Assembly: GCA_003550625.1 (NCBI GenBank)
Contig: PUKU01000018.1
Location: 1-6,295 of the forward strand
Direction: 5' to 3'
Length of the DNA stretch: 6,295 bases
Origin: Candidatus Aenigmatarchaeota archaeon
GTDB taxonomy: Archaea > Aenigmatarchaeota > Aenigmatarchaeia > PWEA01
Shown here piece by piece: positions 1 through 5,521 of the stretch (position 1 is the first letter of the stretch; each line of letters opens with the position of its first letter). The notes beneath the pieces are model-generated. The model ran no database searches. It saw only the letters and a list, made by a program, of their open reading frames with translations, and was not told the origin of the DNA. Position numbers and translations under genes: made by a program.

Positions 1-550
1 AAACACCTTTCAGTTCTTCCAAAGGCGGTGGGAAAAGGAAAACGGACCTTCCAAAGAGAGCTATGTCCGGTTCTACGTCTCTTATGAGCTTCTTTGTTCC
101 TTCGACATCTAAGTTCATTTCGTCTACATCAAAAGGATACGTTTTTGGTTTCATTCCACGGAAACCTACTGAACCGAACTCGGCGCTGCTTATATGTGCG
201 CCGTCGGAGACGTCTGGAGCTGTTATTTTTTTGTCTGGCCCGCCGAAGGCCATCAGTACTGCCTGGTTGGCATTCGTTCCGGAAAGAGGCCTTACATCTG
301 CGTAGTCGACACCGAAGGTATTTCTCGCAAGTTCTTGGACCTTTGCCTCGACTTTGTCCACGTATTTATTACCTTCGTAGTACCTATTACCTACAGTACC
401 TTCTGCATACTTGTCCTGGAAATCAGAAAGCATCATCGCACGTGCTGCGGGGCTTATTATATTCTCCGAAGCTATCATAGGCAGGCATTTGGAGAACCAT
501 TTCGCATGATTCCTGCTCTTTGTACGTATATATTCGAGATCCTTCCGCAT
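1..550 (-). CDS. glyA: Serine hydroxymethyltransferase, N-terminal part (cut by left edge)
   Basis: A cytosolic PLP enzyme that interconverts serine and glycine, passing the one-carbon unit to tetrahydrofolate or, in many archaea, a tetrahydropterin. Reading down from ATG at 550-548 gives 183 uninterrupted codons. Visible family motifs are MIASENIISP (residues 25-34), YAEGTVGNRYYEGNKYVDKVE (48-68, the substrate/cofactor loop with the conserved Glu and Tyr), PLSGTNANQAVLMAF (88-102, the cofactor phosphate-binding turn) and DGAHISSAEF further on. The PLP-binding lysine lies beyond the edge, so activity cannot be judged. The start is supported by a purine-rich Shine-Dalgarno-like GGGGGTT at 559-553, two bases before the ATG, which is unusually close. 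The gene follows the tRNA-Ser gene on the same strand after 96 bp but probably has its own promoter. The family call is firm. The pterin partner is unknown from sequence. Confidence 0.95.
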   Translation of the reverse strand, partial: MRKDLEYIRTKSRNHAKWFSKCLPMIASENIISPAARAMMLSDFQDKYAEGTVGNRYYEGNKYVDKVEAKVQELARNTFGVDYADVRPLSGTNANQAVLMAFGGPDKKITAPDVSDGAHISSAEFGSVGFRGMKPKTYPFDVDEMNLDVEGTKKLIRDVEPDIALFGRSVFLFPPPLEELKGV

Positions 551-579
551 GTAACCCCCTTTACTTTTTACAGAGAAAG

Positions 580-631
580 TTTAAAAAATAATTCAAGTAT
601 TCTTGGCTAATCTATATGATAATATTTTTTT
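580..631 (-). promoter_or_regulatory. Possible promoter region of glyA
   Basis: Two TATA-like stretches precede glyA on the minus strand. AAATATTAT at 627-619 would start transcription near 597 and leave a leader of about 47 nt. TTTTTTAAA at 588-580 would start it around 560, inside the ribosome-binding site. The first fits the Shine-Dalgarno start better. The region is simply AT-rich, so either could be chance. Confidence 0.3.
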
Positions 632-632
632 C

Positions 633-643
633 AAAGAAAATAA
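633..643 (-). terminator. T-rich tract after tRNA-Ser
   Basis: Four bases past the encoded CCA of the tRNA, the minus strand reads TTATTTTCTTT. Archaeal RNA polymerase commonly stops at such U-rich runs without needing a hairpin, so this is a reasonable terminator for the tRNA transcript. It is the only T-rich tract between the tRNA and the candidate glyA promoter. Confidence 0.4.
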
Positions 644-646
644 TTA

Positions 647-781
647 TGGCGCTGGGGACGGGAGTTTCAGAAACCTTTCTCTTTGATAAGCCCTTTTCGA
701 AAAGAGGTTCTTTTGAACCCGCGAGGGCTGTTGCCCACAGGATTAGCAATCCTGCGCCTTAAGCCACTCGGCCACCCCAGC
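647..781 (-). tRNA. trnS(GCU): tRNA-Ser (anticodon GCU) with a T-loop intron
   Basis: A class II cloverleaf that reads AGC/AGU codons. Acceptor stem GCTGGGG (781-775) pairs with CCCCAGC (657-651). The D arm is GCCGAGTGGCTTAAGGC. Anticodon stem CAGGA/TCCTG encloses the loop TTGCTAA, with anticodon GCT. The long variable arm GGGC-AACA-GCCC is the serine hallmark. T-stem GCGGG (722-718) pairs with CCCGT (662-658). The discriminator is G at 650 and CCA is encoded at 649-647. The T-loop is interrupted by 48 nt (711-664). Removing them restores the standard loop TTCAAAT and a mature RNA of 84 nt plus CCA. The exon order is 781-712, then 663-647. All stems are intact, so this is an intron-containing functional gene rather than a pseudogene. 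Confidence 0.95.
664..711 (-). other. tRNA intron at position 59/60 with bulge-helix-bulge splice motif
   Basis: The intron boundaries are set by a complete hBHBh' fold. Outer helix: T-stem GCGGG/CCCGT. Central 4-bp helix: TTCA (717-714) with TGAA (669-666). Three-base bulges: AAA (713-711) and ACT (665-663). Inner helix: GAA (710-708) with TTC (672-670), continuing after one bulged T as C707-G674. CTCTTT (706-701) can then pair with AAAGAG (684-679). Cutting each bulge after its second base removes exactly 711-664 and leaves T-loop TTCAAAT. A 12-bp palindrome, CTTTTCGAAAAG, lies at 693-704. The splice sites are inferred from structure and the rule for the archaeal splicing endonuclease, not observed. 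Confidence 0.9.
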
Positions 782-807
782 GTACACACCATACTTTTTA
801 ATCTCTC

Positions 808-822
808 TTTAAATTTCTTTCC
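808..822 (-). promoter_or_regulatory. TATA/BRE promoter of tRNA-Ser
   Basis: On the minus strand, GGAAAGAAATTTAAA (822-808) combines a purine-rich BRE-like element with a TTTAAA box centred about 30 bp before the mature tRNA 5' end. That spacing fits an archaeal start a few bases upstream of the tRNA, with the short leader removed by RNase P. Confidence 0.5.
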
Positions 823-848
823 ACATCCTGTGAAAAGTCGCATACAGT

Positions 849-886
849 GTAAAGCTTTAAAAATGCTTGTATAAATTTATATAATA
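849..886 (+). promoter_or_regulatory. Promoter region of the PRC-barrel gene
   Basis: Two candidate TATA boxes lie ahead of the gene. TTTAAAAAT at 856-864, preceded by GTAAAGC as a BRE-like element, predicts a start near 886. TATAAATTTATA at 870-881 predicts one near 900. Both leave a short leader that contains the Shine-Dalgarno site. The sequence cannot decide between them. Confidence 0.45.
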
Positions 887-903
887 GCAAGAAGGTAGAT
901 AAA

Positions 904-910
904 GAGGTGA
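904..910 (+). promoter_or_regulatory. Shine-Dalgarno site of the PRC-barrel gene
   Basis: GAGGTGA matches the complement of the archaeal 16S rRNA 3' end exactly and sits four bases before ATG 915. This fixes the start codon of a small gene that could otherwise be doubted. Confidence 0.8.
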
Positions 911-914
911 ATAT

Positions 915-1286
915 ATGCCTGTAAATGTTGAAAAACTTTCAGAGATGTTTTCGAAGGACGTTTTTACTGACAAGGGTAGGTACTGCGGTCAGGTTAAAAA
1001 CGTCAAGATAGACCTTGATAAGTTTAGAATGGGTTCCATAGTACTGAAGGCAAGAAAAGGAAGCTACCTTGCAAGGATGCTGGGTGGTAAAAAAGGTGTG
1101 GTAATTCCTTATCAGTTCATAAAGGCGATAGGAGATATTGTGATAATAAAGCACATATCTTCAGAGGCCGTAAAGGGCACTCAGAAGAAGGAAGCCGAGG
1201 TCAAAGAACCGACTGTACCCGCCAAGGAAAGCAGTTTCGGAGCTGTGGAAGAGGAAGAAGAGGAAGAAGTAAGCATGCCTTTCTGA
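915..1286 (+). CDS. PRC-barrel domain protein with acidic C-terminal tail (CdpB-like candidate)
   Basis: A 123-residue soluble protein with no signal peptide or membrane segment. Residues about 8-82 form a PRC-barrel: SKDVFTDKGRYCGQVKNVKIDL (13-34), then a strand ending SIVLKA, then KKGVVIPYQFIKAIGDIVIIK (59-79), the typical archaeal ending of the fold. Residues 83-111 are a polar Lys/Glu/Pro-rich linker. Residues 112-118 are seven glutamates, followed by VSMPF at the C-terminus. PRC-barrels are small beta-barrel protein-protein interaction modules. In haloarchaea the proteins CdpB1 and CdpB2 are PRC-barrels needed for FtsZ-based division, and other PRC-barrels serve RNA maturation (RimM) or CdvA. 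A division role here is inference. The basic barrel and acidic tail suggest partner binding or self-shielding. The gene stands alone, with an excellent Shine-Dalgarno site. Confidence 0.85.
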   Translation: MPVNVEKLSEMFSKDVFTDKGRYCGQVKNVKIDLDKFRMGSIVLKARKGSYLARMLGGKKGVVIPYQFIKAIGDIVIIKHISSEAVKGTQKKEAEVKEPTVPAKESSFGAVEEEEEEEVSMPF

Positions 1287-1379
1287 ACCTTTATTTTAAG
1301 TTCCTGTTCCTTAGTGCTGGGACTATCCTAGTACCATGAAACAAACATATCTCCTGCTTGGTATGTAGAAGAATAAGGT
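1287..1379 (+). ncRNA. Candidate structured RNA or 3' UTR element
   Basis: The gap between the convergent PRC-barrel and SAM synthetase genes can fold into a branched RNA. P1 pairs ACC plus TTATTTT (1287-1289, 1291-1297) with AAGAATAAGGT (1370-1379 region), 10 bp with T1290 bulged. P2 is a 9-bp hairpin at 1314-1334, GTGCTGGGA-CTA-TCCTAGTAC. P3 is a 7-bp hairpin, ACATATC (1345-1351) with GGTATGT (1360-1366). P1 contains one, P2 two and P3 one G-U pair that would be A-C mismatches on the other strand, so the plus strand is favoured. The element starts right after the PRC-barrel stop codon. I do not recognise the family. The TTTATTTT run at 1290-1297 could instead terminate the mRNA. Pairings are seen; a functional RNA is a guess. 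Confidence 0.3.
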
Positions 1380-1413
1380 ATGTTGTGTTTGAGAAAATTT
1401 TATATAGTGAACT

Positions 1414-2601
1414 TCAGTAGACGTACAGGTTGCCTTCTAGTATCTCTTCAGTGACCCTGTTTATATTTTCAAGGTGTTCCTCAACTATACTCTCTGCTTC
1501 GTATTTCGTGTTGGTGATATCGCCTTCCTTTACAACCTCTATGTCGGCTATCTTGGGCTGATCTATAGGCTTTCCTATCTGTGAGAGAAGCTTTACGAAT
1601 ACCTCATCTACCTTCGTTTTTTTGTAGATGTCCTTTGCCATAAAGCTTGCAAGGACATTGTAGACCTTTCCGACATGTGCAAGAGGATTCTTTCCAGCGG
1701 GAGCTTCCAAACTCATAGGACGGCATGGAGTTATAAGTCCGTTTGTTCTATTCCCCCTTCCCACGGACCCATCGTCGCCTGCCTCTGCTGATGTTCCTGT
1801 CAGAGTCAGATAAACTATTCCCCTGTCGTAGTCATCGGCTGTGTTCATGTGTACTTCAACCTCCCTTTCTACTTGTCCGTTCGCGAAACTGCTGATCTCT
1901 TCGACTGCTTCCTCCTTGACAGATATATAGTGGTCTATATCTGGAACCATGTTTGCTGTGAAAGCTCCTGCCACCGTAAGATTTATTCTATCTCCGTGGC
2001 GATCAGCCATGACTTTTATGTCTTCGCCTATTTCCGGGAATCTATCTTTGAAATTATCGGAGTTGAGGTGTTCGTCCACCTTGAGAACAAGTTTCTCAGT
2101 TTCACTGAACGGAGCATAGCTTACTCCAAAGGAGGTGTCGTTTGATTTTACAGTTTCATTGTCTTCGTAGAGGCTCATGAGGTCAACGGATCCATGGCCT
2201 ATCCTGGAATCCCATACGAAGTTGCTATCGATCGATACGGCCGGGAGCTTTTCCTTGATAAAATCCTTTGCAGAACTCACGGCCATTTCATGTACAGGCA
2301 ACTCACGGCCAGATACCTCGGTTGTTGCCCTTCCTGATAGTATTATATGAATAGGTTCTACCAGCTCACCTCCTCCGAAGTCTACGTTTACCTTTCCTCC
2401 TACGACCTCCACCTGGTCCGTGTTGTGGTGGAGTATTCTACCGTACTCCTTGATGTAAAACTTCGATAGCTTCTTTGATATGGACTCAGCTATCCCATCC
2501 GCAAGGGTATCCGGATGACCGTAACCCTTTCTCTCCACAAGCTCTATCTTCTGATCTTCGATAAATCTTCTTCCCGATTTGGTTACGATTATTTCGCCCA
2601 T
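1414..2601 (-). CDS. mat: S-adenosylmethionine synthetase, archaeal type
   Basis: Makes S-adenosylmethionine from methionine and ATP, releasing phosphate and pyrophosphate, in the cytosol. It is the cell's methyl donor supply. The 395 residues match the usual length of the archaeal family (about 400), which is very distant from bacterial MetK. Landmarks are YGHPDTLADGIAESIS (27-42), HHNTDQVEVVGG (58-69), FGGGELVEPIHIILSGRAT (75-93), RIGHGSVDL (133-141), SFGVSYAPFSETEKLVL (157-173), the long block GDDGSVGRGNRTNG (275-288) and TPCRPMSLEAPAGKNPLAHVGK (291-312). All are intact, so the enzyme should be active. The ATG at 2601 has no Shine-Dalgarno sequence, and a TATA box about 33 bp ahead implies a leaderless or very short-leader mRNA. 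It is divergent from the helicase and convergent with the PRC-barrel gene. Confidence 0.97.
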   Translation of the reverse strand: MGEIIVTKSGRRFIEDQKIELVERKGYGHPDTLADGIAESISKKLSKFYIKEYGRILHHNTDQVEVVGGKVNVDFGGGELVEPIHIILSGRATTEVSGRELPVHEMAVSSAKDFIKEKLPAVSIDSNFVWDSRIGHGSVDLMSLYEDNETVKSNDTSFGVSYAPFSETEKLVLKVDEHLNSDNFKDRFPEIGEDIKVMADRHGDRINLTVAGAFTANMVPDIDHYISVKEEAVEEISSFANGQVEREVEVHMNTADDYDRGIVYLTLTGTSAEAGDDGSVGRGNRTNGLITPCRPMSLEAPAGKNPLAHVGKVYNVLASFMAKDIYKKTKVDEVFVKLLSQIGKPIDQPKIADIEVVKEGDITNTKYEAESIVEEHLENINRVTEEILEGNLYVY

Positions 2602-2629
2602 AAAACCATTGAATATTAACTTTTACTAC

Positions 2630-2638
2630 TTTTTAAAA
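2630..2638 (-). promoter_or_regulatory. TATA box of the SAM synthetase gene
   Basis: Minus-strand TTTTAAAAA at 2638-2630, preceded by ATTAAAAC as a BRE-like element. Its centre lies 33 bp before the ATG, so transcription would begin about six bases ahead of the start codon. This agrees with the absence of a Shine-Dalgarno site. Confidence 0.5.
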
Positions 2639-2675
2639 GTTTTAATTAGTTAATATACCACTTTTTTAAAGATAT

Positions 2676-2687
2676 GGTATATAATAG
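2676..2687 (+). promoter_or_regulatory. TATA box of the Lhr helicase gene
   Basis: GGTATATAATAG contains a near-consensus box. Transcription would start near 2707, downstream of the TTG at 2697 and upstream of ATG 2733. An alternative box, TTTTTTAAA at 2662-2670, would start near 2693. The two divergent genes share only 131 bp, so their promoters are packed together. Confidence 0.45.
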
Positions 2688-2732
2688 TTTGTTGCGTTGT
2701 TTTACGTAGAAAGATATAACGGTGTTATATTC

Positions 2733-5519
2733 ATGGCATTCGATAGGCTGCATCCAAAGATACGGGACCTTATAGAAAAGAAGGGTTGGGATAGACCCAC
2801 CGGTCCCCAGAAAATGGCCATAGATCCTATACTCGATGGTAAGGATGTTTTGCTTACTGCACAGACCGGTGCAGGTAAGACAGAAAGCGTTATGTTACCC
2901 TTGCTCCATAGGTTGATTGAAGATGAGCCCGAACCTATATCACTTCTCTATATAACACCTCTACGTGCACTGAACAGAGACATGTTTAAGAGGCTACTTT
3001 GGTGGTGTAAACACCTCGATCTGGAAGTAACTATACGTCACGGAGATACCTCGGATTACAAACGTAGGAAGCAGGCTGAGTTTCCAGAGAAGATATTCGT
3101 GACCACACCCGAAACTCTTCAGGCGATACTTCCGGGTTCGAAGATGAAGGAACATCTTAAAAACGTTCGTTATATTGTTGTTGATGAAATACATGAGCTC
3201 GTAGAGTCCAAGAGAGGGGTTCAGCTTTCACTTGGAATCGAAAGGCTCAAAAAGTTGTGTGGAAGGCCCCAGATGATAGGTCTATCAGCAACTGTGGGGT
3301 CCCCAGAAAAAGTAGCAAGATTTCTTTCAGATGAAGCAGAAGTTATAAGCGCCGTCGAAGAGAAAGACTTTGATATAAAGGTAGAGATGCCAATGCCCAG
3401 TGAAGAGGACTCTGATATTTCAGAGAGGATCTTTGCTGACAAGGAGGCCACGGCTAGGTTGAGAAGGGTTCATGATTTAGTGGAGGAGAGTGAATCCGCC
3501 CTTGTGTTCACAAACACAAGAGAGGCCTCCGAAGTACTTTCATCGAGGCTGAGTAGACTGGAAAAGGAGTACGATCATTCTATACACCATTCATCGCTTT
3601 CCAAAGAGGTCAGGATAGAAAACGAGGATAGCTTCAAAGAGGGTGATATAAAGACCCTTATATGTACCTCATCGCTTGAACTTGGTATAGATATAGGCCA
3701 TATAGACAGGGTTCTGCAGTATGGTTCCCCGAGACAGATCAAGAGGATTCTCCAGCGTGTGGGCAGAAGCGGACACAGTATAAAATCAAAGTCCAGTGGA
3801 ATAATAATTGCAATGGGTGAAGACGATATCATGGAATCGGCTGTGATAGCAAAGCGTGCTCTGGAAAATAAGCTTGAACCGACGAAGTTTCACATGGGTG
3901 CTCTGGATGTTTTGGCCAACCAGATAGTTGGTTACTGTATAGACGAATATGGACTTGACTGGGAGGATATATACGATCTTGCTACCCGCAGTTATTTTTA
4001 CAGGGACCTCTCTGAACAGAAGTTCTATGAAGTGCTTCGTTTCATGTCAAATCTCTACTACCTGTGGATAGATGAAAAGATAAAACGTTCCAAAAAGGCA
4101 TGGGAGTACTACTATGAAAATCTCTCGACGATACCTGATGTTTACAACTACAGGGTTGTTGATACCGTTCAGAGCCAGGACGTAGGACAGCTCGATGAGT
4201 CTTTTGTTGCCGAGTACGGGAAACCCGGAACCACCTTTATAATGAAGGGAAGAAGCTGGAGTATACTCTCAGTTGACGAGGGTGAGGTCCTTGTTGAACC
4301 TGTCAACGAGGTTGATTCTGCAGTACCTGCCTGGGAGGGAGAGTTGATCCCTGTTCCGAGGAACGTGGCGAGGGATGTTCAGGAACTTCGGTGGAGGGTC
4401 AAACAGTGGATAGAAGAGTTTGACATAAAAGAAGCCGAGAAAAAGGTTTCAGAGGCCTATCCAGTAAGCGAGGATGCTGCCAGTACGATAGTCAGTTATG
4501 TGAACGAAGGTAGTAGGGAGATAACCTCTGAAGACGAGCTCTATCTGGAAAAGAATGGAAAGTTTGTAGTAGTGCACTCCTGCAATGGTACGTTGGTTAA
4601 CCAAACCCTTGGTAAGTTCCTGGCTTCGGTTCTCATGAACCAGATGGGCAGATCAATAGCAGTTAAAAACGATCCATATAGGATAATGGTACAGGGTGCA
4701 GACCTCGAGCTCGTGAAAAGCGTACTTGAGAACACAGATCCTGATGATATCGTGAAGATTCTCGATGATCATATAGAGAAAAGTCAGCTATTCAAGTGGC
4801 GTTTTATTCACGCAGCAAAGCGTTTCGGTGCTGTACGAAAGAGGGCAAAATGGGACAGGGTTAACATAAGGGGCATCGTGGATTCATACAAGGACTCTCC
4901 TATACACGACGAGGCCAAGCGTGAAGTGTTCCAGGAAAAGTTGGATATAGAGGGAGCAATGGATGTTCTTCGTCGTATACAGGAGGGCGAACTGAAGGTT
5001 TCAGAATGTGAGTCCGGTAGAATAGGTGACAATGGCCTCAGCCACAAGTTCAAGGAGCTGATGGGACCAGATAAGCCAAAGGAAGAGATATTCAAGGCTT
5101 TCAAAAATAGGATAAAAAATACCAAGGTACGTCTTATGTGTATTAGCTGTGGAAAATACAGGATTACAAAGAAGGTCAGGGAGCTTCCAGCAGACATAAA
5201 GTGTAGGGCATGTGGCTCCGGTAGGATAACAGTCATAAAGCCCTATGAAAAGCAGAAGGAGAGAATTCTTGATAAAATGGTTGATGGGTCTGATATAACC
5301 GACTCTGAGAACAGCATGAAAAGCAAGATGGAGAGGACAGCGGACTACGTTTTGACATATGGAAGAAGGTTTATCAGAGCACTGGCCGGTAAAGGAGTAG
5401 GACCCGACACTGCAATAAGGATACTGGCACAGCAGAAGGAGGACGAGGATGAGTTTTATGAGGCCATACTTGAAAAGGAAAAGGAGTACACCAGAACAAA
5501 GAAATACTGGTCCGACTGA
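2733..5519 (+). CDS. lhr: Lhr-type superfamily 2 ATP-dependent helicase with C-terminal zinc site
   Basis: An ATP-driven 3'-5' nucleic-acid helicase of the Lhr family, 928 residues. RecA domain 1 carries the Q-motif region GPQK (24-27), Walker A AQTGAGKTE (43-51, Lys49), TPLRAL (75-80), TPETL, Walker B DEIHE (151-155) and LSATVG (184-189). RecA domain 2 carries LVFTNTRE (257-264), TSSLELGIDIG (312-322) and QRVGRSGH (341-348). All catalytic residues are present. A winged-helix/beta-barrel Lhr core follows. Then Cys803, Cys806, Cys824 and Cys827 form a CxxC...CxxC zinc site, and residues about 880-900, with ALAGKGVGPDTA, resemble a helix-hairpin-helix. ATG 2733 was chosen because GGTG lies eight bases upstream and the predicted transcript starts after the TTG at 2697, which would add 12 residues. 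The substrate (DNA repair intermediates or RNA) cannot be told from sequence. Confidence 0.93.
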   Translation: MAFDRLHPKIRDLIEKKGWDRPTGPQKMAIDPILDGKDVLLTAQTGAGKTESVMLPLLHRLIEDEPEPISLLYITPLRALNRDMFKRLLWWCKHLDLEVTIRHGDTSDYKRRKQAEFPEKIFVTTPETLQAILPGSKMKEHLKNVRYIVVDEIHELVESKRGVQLSLGIERLKKLCGRPQMIGLSATVGSPEKVARFLSDEAEVISAVEEKDFDIKVEMPMPSEEDSDISERIFADKEATARLRRVHDLVEESESALVFTNTREASEVLSSRLSRLEKEYDHSIHHSSLSKEVRIENEDSFKEGDIKTLICTSSLELGIDIGHIDRVLQYGSPRQIKRILQRVGRSGHSIKSKSSGIIIAMGEDDIMESAVIAKRALENKLEPTKFHMGALDVLANQIVGYCIDEYGLDWEDIYDLATRSYFYRDLSEQKFYEVLRFMSNLYYLWIDEKIKRSKKAWEYYYENLSTIPDVYNYRVVDTVQSQDVGQLDESFVAEYGKPGTTFIMKGRSWSILSVDEGEVLVEPVNEVDSAVPAWEGELIPVPRNVARDVQELRWRVKQWIEEFDIKEAEKKVSEAYPVSEDAASTIVSYVNEGSREITSEDELYLEKNGKFVVVHSCNGTLVNQTLGKFLASVLMNQMGRSIAVKNDPYRIMVQGADLELVKSVLENTDPDDIVKILDDHIEKSQLFKWRFIHAAKRFGAVRKRAKWDRVNIRGIVDSYKDSPIHDEAKREVFQEKLDIEGAMDVLRRIQEGELKVSECESGRIGDNGLSHKFKELMGPDKPKEEIFKAFKNRIKNTKVRLMCISCGKYRITKKVRELPADIKCRACGSGRITVIKPYEKQKERILDKMVDGSDITDSENSMKSKMERTADYVLTYGRRFIRALAGKGVGPDTAIRILAQQKEDEDEFYEAILEKEKEYTRTKKYWSD

Positions 5520-5521
5520 TT

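Noticed and set aside
63..610. Three overlapping plus-strand open frames of 80-138 codons
   Set aside because: They lie opposite the clearly homologous SHMT reading frame, and their translations are low in recognisable motifs and rich in unlikely residues.
664..711. tRNA-Ser disrupted by a random insertion, making it a pseudogene
   Set aside because: The insert borders fit the archaeal splice motif to the base and its removal gives a standard T-loop. All other stems and the encoded CCA are intact.
683..874. 63-codon plus-strand open frame
   Set aside because: It runs antisense through the tRNA gene and its promoter, has no ribosome-binding site and no recognisable domain.
1330..1350. Minus-strand mini-ORF MFVSWY preceded by AGGAGAT, with a TATATAAA box near 1400
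   Set aside because: Six codons is within chance expectation, and the AT-rich box overlaps the end of mat. Noted only as a weak hint of minus-strand transcription.
2697..2732. TTG start extending the helicase by 12 residues
   Set aside because: It lies upstream of the transcription start predicted from TATATAAT and lacks a ribosome-binding site. The family homology begins after the ATG at 2733.
4735..4800. C/D-box guide RNA inside lhr (TGATGA-like words)
   Set aside because: The C box is imperfect, no correctly spaced D/D' CTGA boxes were found, and the words are explained by Asp-rich coding sequence. Similar words in map at about 5775 and 6040 failed the same test.
4808..5236. 142-codon minus-strand open frame inside the helicase gene
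   Set aside because: It is a shadow of the helicase reading frame, spanning its zinc-site region, with no motifs and no start signal.
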